Positions 61,547 to 64,000 of a stretch of 64,000 nucleotides of DNA are shown in pieces; the first letter of the stretch is position 1, and every line of letters begins with the position of its first letter. Location of the stretch: the NCBI RefSeq assembly GCF_902498805.1, contig NZ_LR701601.1, positions 1-64,000 on the forward strand. The letters run 5' to 3'. The notes beneath the pieces are model-generated. The model had not been told where the DNA came from, did not search any database, and was given only the letters and a program-made list of their open reading frames with translations. The translations under genes and the position numbers were made by a program. The stretch is from Imperialibacter sp. EC-SDR9 (lineage in GTDB: Bacteria; Bacteroidota; Bacteroidia; Cytophagales; Cyclobacteriaceae).

Positions 61547-63103
61547 TTATTTCTTTACTAAAATAGGAAACATCAGTTTAAAGGTACTGCCTTTTCCTGG
61601 CTCACTTTCTACGGTAATTTGCCCGCCATGCGCTTCCATAATGTGTTTCACTATCGACAGGCCGAGTCCTGCTCCCTGGGTGTTGTAGATATCGCCCTGC
61701 GTCACCCGGTAAAACTTGTCGAAGATCTGTTTTAACTTTTTTTCTTCAATGCCCACGCCCTGGTCTTTAACGGCCACCACGACCCATTGCTCCATCCGTT
61801 CTGTAGATATATCCAGGTGTTTGGTGTCGGGGCTGTATTTGATGGCATTGTCGAGCAGGTTGATAATTGCTTCCATCACCGACTCCGTGTCTGCCATCAT
61901 GTTGGGTAAGTCATCCGTGAAGTGGACCTTGTAGGTAAATCCCTTGTTCTCCAAATGAAACGAATAGGTGTGCAGCACCTCTCTCACAATGTCGTTAAGC
62001 AAAACCGACTCCAGGTGATACGTCTTTTTATTAGCCTCTATCTGAGAGAAATTCAAGATCTTATTCACAATATTGGTCAGCCTGCCAGTTTCCTTTACAA
62101 TGATCTCGTAGTACTCTTTCTTCCTTGTTTCCGTAGCTACCCGCCCCAGCAGCAGGGTTTCGGCAAACATGCTGATGAGCGACAACGGTGTTCGGATTTC
62201 ATGAGACACGTTGCTGACAAAGTCCGACTTGGTTTGCGCCAGCTGCATTTCTGCCCTGATGTTCCTGAAAACCATCGCAAAACCTAATAGCAGCACCAGC
62301 GACACCATGCCTATCATGATCATGTTGGTGTTGGATCGCTCCTGCATCACCATCTCAATGGAGTTGCCGGGAATGTAGATCTCCAGCTCGTACTCAGGCA
62401 GCAACCAGATGGTTTTGGAGCGTGCCTTGTTATTCATCAGTGAGTCAGTGGTGTAAATAAGTTCGCCGGTCACCTTGTTGGATGCCGCCAGCACAAACTC
62501 CTCGCCTGCCACCTGCTCCATTTTTGGTGCAATCAGCTCTTCAATGAAGTCGGAGGGGCGAATGATCATCACGCAGAGCGAATAAGTGTCAGGGCTTTCG
62601 CCGAGCACCATCAGCAGGGTGTTGAAGCGCTCAGCCTCTACGGCCAGCACCTTGTAGGGTTCAATTTTCCGAAAGCCAGCCGACCGGTAGCCAGTCATTT
62701 TTTTAACCAACGCTGAGTCTTCCCGGATGTGGTTTTCAAGCAGGGCTATGAGCTCTTGTTGGGGTATCTCGTCTTTGGCGTAAAAGGCCAGCTTTTGATT
62801 TTTTTCCAACGGAAAGAAGAAAATAGCCGACACCCCCGGGTAACCTTCAAGGATCTCTTTTGGAAACTCGCCTGCCCCTTTTCTGCTCCAGGCATCATCA
62901 ATACGGGTGGTCATGCTGTTGACCACGTCGTCGGAATATTGATTGATGGAGAACAGGAAGGTGTCGATTTGCTTGTCGTAGATGGCCTGCATCATGGCCA
63001 CGCTCTGATTGAGACTGCGGACTTCGAATATCACCAGCACACTGATGGGCAGCACAATGACCAGCACCAGGATAAATGATATTTTAGCAAAAGATGTCCT
63101 CAT
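61547..63103 (-). CDS. sensor histidine kinase paired with the OmpR-type regulator
   Basis: A 518-residue kinase. An N-terminal helix (about 8-27), a large periplasmic sensor (about 28-258) and a second helix (about 259-279) precede HisKA with His301 in SNVSHEIRTPLSLI. An HATPase domain follows, with DQGVGI and GAGLGLSIVKHIM. It is the first gene of a two-gene operon with the response regulator. The sensed signal is unknown. It is divergent from the Rieske gene to the right. Confidence 0.93.
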   Translation of the reverse strand: MRTSFAKISFILVLVIVLPISVLVIFEVRSLNQSVAMMQAIYDKQIDTFLFSINQYSDDVVNSMTTRIDDAWSRKGAGEFPKEILEGYPGVSAIFFFPLEKNQKLAFYAKDEIPQQELIALLENHIREDSALVKKMTGYRSAGFRKIEPYKVLAVEAERFNTLLMVLGESPDTYSLCVMIIRPSDFIEELIAPKMEQVAGEEFVLAASNKVTGELIYTTDSLMNNKARSKTIWLLPEYELEIYIPGNSIEMVMQERSNTNMIMIGMVSLVLLLGFAMVFRNIRAEMQLAQTKSDFVSNVSHEIRTPLSLISMFAETLLLGRVATETRKKEYYEIIVKETGRLTNIVNKILNFSQIEANKKTYHLESVLLNDIVREVLHTYSFHLENKGFTYKVHFTDDLPNMMADTESVMEAIINLLDNAIKYSPDTKHLDISTERMEQWVVVAVKDQGVGIEEKKLKQIFDKFYRVTQGDIYNTQGAGLGLSIVKHIMEAHGGQITVESEPGKGSTFKLMFPILVKK

Positions 63104-63341
63104 AGAGCGGTGTCAATTGGGAGATACGCAAGTTTCGAACTAAGGTAGCACAATGATGACATTTTTTTACGATTGAGCTCAGTAGGCATTGGCTTTCGAT
63201 CACCCTAGCCCAGGGTTCAAACGCTGGACTATGATGATGGAAAGGGAGAAGGGCGGCTAGGCGGGTGCCAGAATTTCAAGGCGTTTCATGCATTCATTTG
63301 GGGTTATCCCTATCTTGGTCGTTTATACATCGAAACCCATC

Positions 63342-64000
63342 ATGAGCCCATTGAACATTGACCCAAATATTAAAAGAGCCACCACACTGCCAGCTTCTTT
63401 TTACCGAGACAGCGATGTTTTCGAAAGCCTCAGGGAGAAAGTCTTCGCCCGGTCGTGGCAGTGGATAGGGCAGGAGAGCCAGGTAAGCCTTTCGGAGAGT
63501 GTCTATCCGCTTACTTTGCTGGAAGGATATTTGGACGAGCCGCTTTTGCTGACAAAGGACAGTGACGAGCAGGTGCGCTGCCTGAGCAATGTATGCACCC
63601 ACAGAGGGGCGTTGCTTTGCATGAACCCTGGTAGGGCAAAAAAGCTCGTTTGTCAGTACCACGGACGGCGGTTTGCCCTCGATGGCAAGTTTGAGCACAT
63701 GCCGGAGTTTGGTGAAGCAGAAAACTTTCCCAGAGACTGCGATAATCTGCCTGGCTTAGAGTTGCGGAAGTGGTTTGGCTTCCTTTTCACCTCGTTGGCA
63801 CCAACGTTCGATTTCCAACAGGTAATTGATGTGATGCAGGAGCGGGTAGGTTTTCTTGACCATACGAAGTTCCGTTTTGCGCCGGAGTTCAGCAGGGACT
63901 ATCTGGTCAACAGCCATTGGGCGCTTTATTGCGACAACTACCTCGAAGGCTTTCACATCCCATTTGTGCACAAAGACCTAAATGCTGTGCTCGACTACGG
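63342..64000 (+). CDS. Rieske aromatic ring-hydroxylating-type oxygenase alpha subunit, 5' part
   Basis: An open frame from ATG 63342 runs off the right end (about 219 codons). The Rieske centre is present as C85-x-H87 (VCTHRG) and C104-x-x-H107 (VCQYHG). The start of the catalytic domain shows CDNYLEGFHIPFVH, matching the N-x-x-E/D-x-x-H-x4-H mononuclear iron pattern. It resembles alpha subunits acting on aromatic or quaternary-ammonium substrates (choline-monooxygenase-like); substrate unknown. Its 238-bp divergent gap from the histidine kinase holds the promoter. Confidence 0.85.
   Translation, partial: MSPLNIDPNIKRATTLPASFYRDSDVFESLREKVFARSWQWIGQESQVSLSESVYPLTLLEGYLDEPLLLTKDSDEQVRCLSNVCTHRGALLCMNPGRAKKLVCQYHGRRFALDGKFEHMPEFGEAENFPRDCDNLPGLELRKWFGFLFTSLAPTFDFQQVIDVMQERVGFLDHTKFRFAPEFSRDYLVNSHWALYCDNYLEGFHIPFVHKDLNAVLDY

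Overview
The window looks like chromosomal DNA of a Bacteroidota bacterium, most likely order Cytophagales; an Imperialibacter/Fulvivirga-like marine or soil genus is a guess. The signs are: a FecR-type anti-sigma factor with a C-terminal DUF4974 domain behind an ECF sigma factor, a type IX secretion (T9SS) C-terminal sorting domain, DUF4199, DUF4382, DUF2126 and LA_2272-repeat proteins, many secreted lipoprotein glycosidases, and mostly weak ribosome binding sites. No rRNA, tRNA, phage genes, transposase or CRISPR array was seen. The right edge cuts a Rieske oxygenase gene.

Layout. 0-2 kb (minus): a DUF4199 membrane protein, a membrane-tethered LuxR-type regulator with two matching palindromes between them, and a PIN toxin/antitoxin pair. 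2-8.4 kb (plus): tetR-tolC-adaptor-RND efflux operon; the same operator-like palindrome lies before tetR and before tolC. 8.4-11.7 kb (minus): ECF sigma, FecR and an STN-domain surface-repeat protein with overlapping genes. 11.8-15.4 kb: a frameshifted Uma2 gene, a truncated copy of the uxuA 3' end, an SDR dehydrogenase, intact uxuA, and a small GIY-YIG nuclease gene bracketed by REP-like repeats. 15.4-21 kb (minus): a hemicellulose operon (GH5_7-like mannanase, acetylesterase, GH67 alpha-glucuronidase). 21.2-25.4 kb (minus): a second RND pump. 25.7-32.6 kb (plus): a predicted peptide ligase/peptidase cluster made of two transglutaminase-like proteins around a circularly permuted ATP-grasp/alpha-E fusion. 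33-38.8 kb: a histidine kinase, then DNA alkylation-repair genes (AraC-MGMT, AlkA, a 2OG-Fe(II) oxygenase, a stand-alone Ada-type metal-binding module) with a palindrome-rich non-coding block in the middle. 39-48.4 kb: CE7 esterase, EamA transporter, GNAT, DUF1572, a secreted protein, a gluconate-dehydrogenase-subunit-3/GMC oxidoreductase/TIM-barrel cluster, and floA. 48.6-64 kb: GH3 beta-glucosidase, an EreA-like secreted protein, a VOC protein, an AT-rich T9SS cargo gene, a NYN/OST-HTH protein, a DUF4382 lipoprotein, a class C serine hydrolase, a two-module jelly-roll protein, a small secreted protein, a histidine kinase/response regulator pair, and the start of the Rieske oxygenase.

The most unusual material is non-coding. 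Between 37.0 and 44.6 kb there are six hairpin or terminal-inverted-repeat elements. Two show near-textbook insertion footprints: a 97-bp element flanked by GGGCG direct repeats (37013-37109), and a roughly 122-bp element flanked by TTTGACAA direct repeats (44462-44583) that splits an operon whose ancestral gene spacing would have been 9 bp. A third (38946-39148) has 23-bp inverted ends and lies just upstream of an esterase gene. Together with the repeat-flanked GIY-YIG gene at 15 kb, they suggest active families of small non-autonomous mobile elements. The other notable systems are the sigma/FecR circuit whose putative sensor carries surface repeats instead of a TonB-dependent barrel, the ATP-grasp/alpha-E/transglutaminase cluster, and the separately encoded Ada parts.
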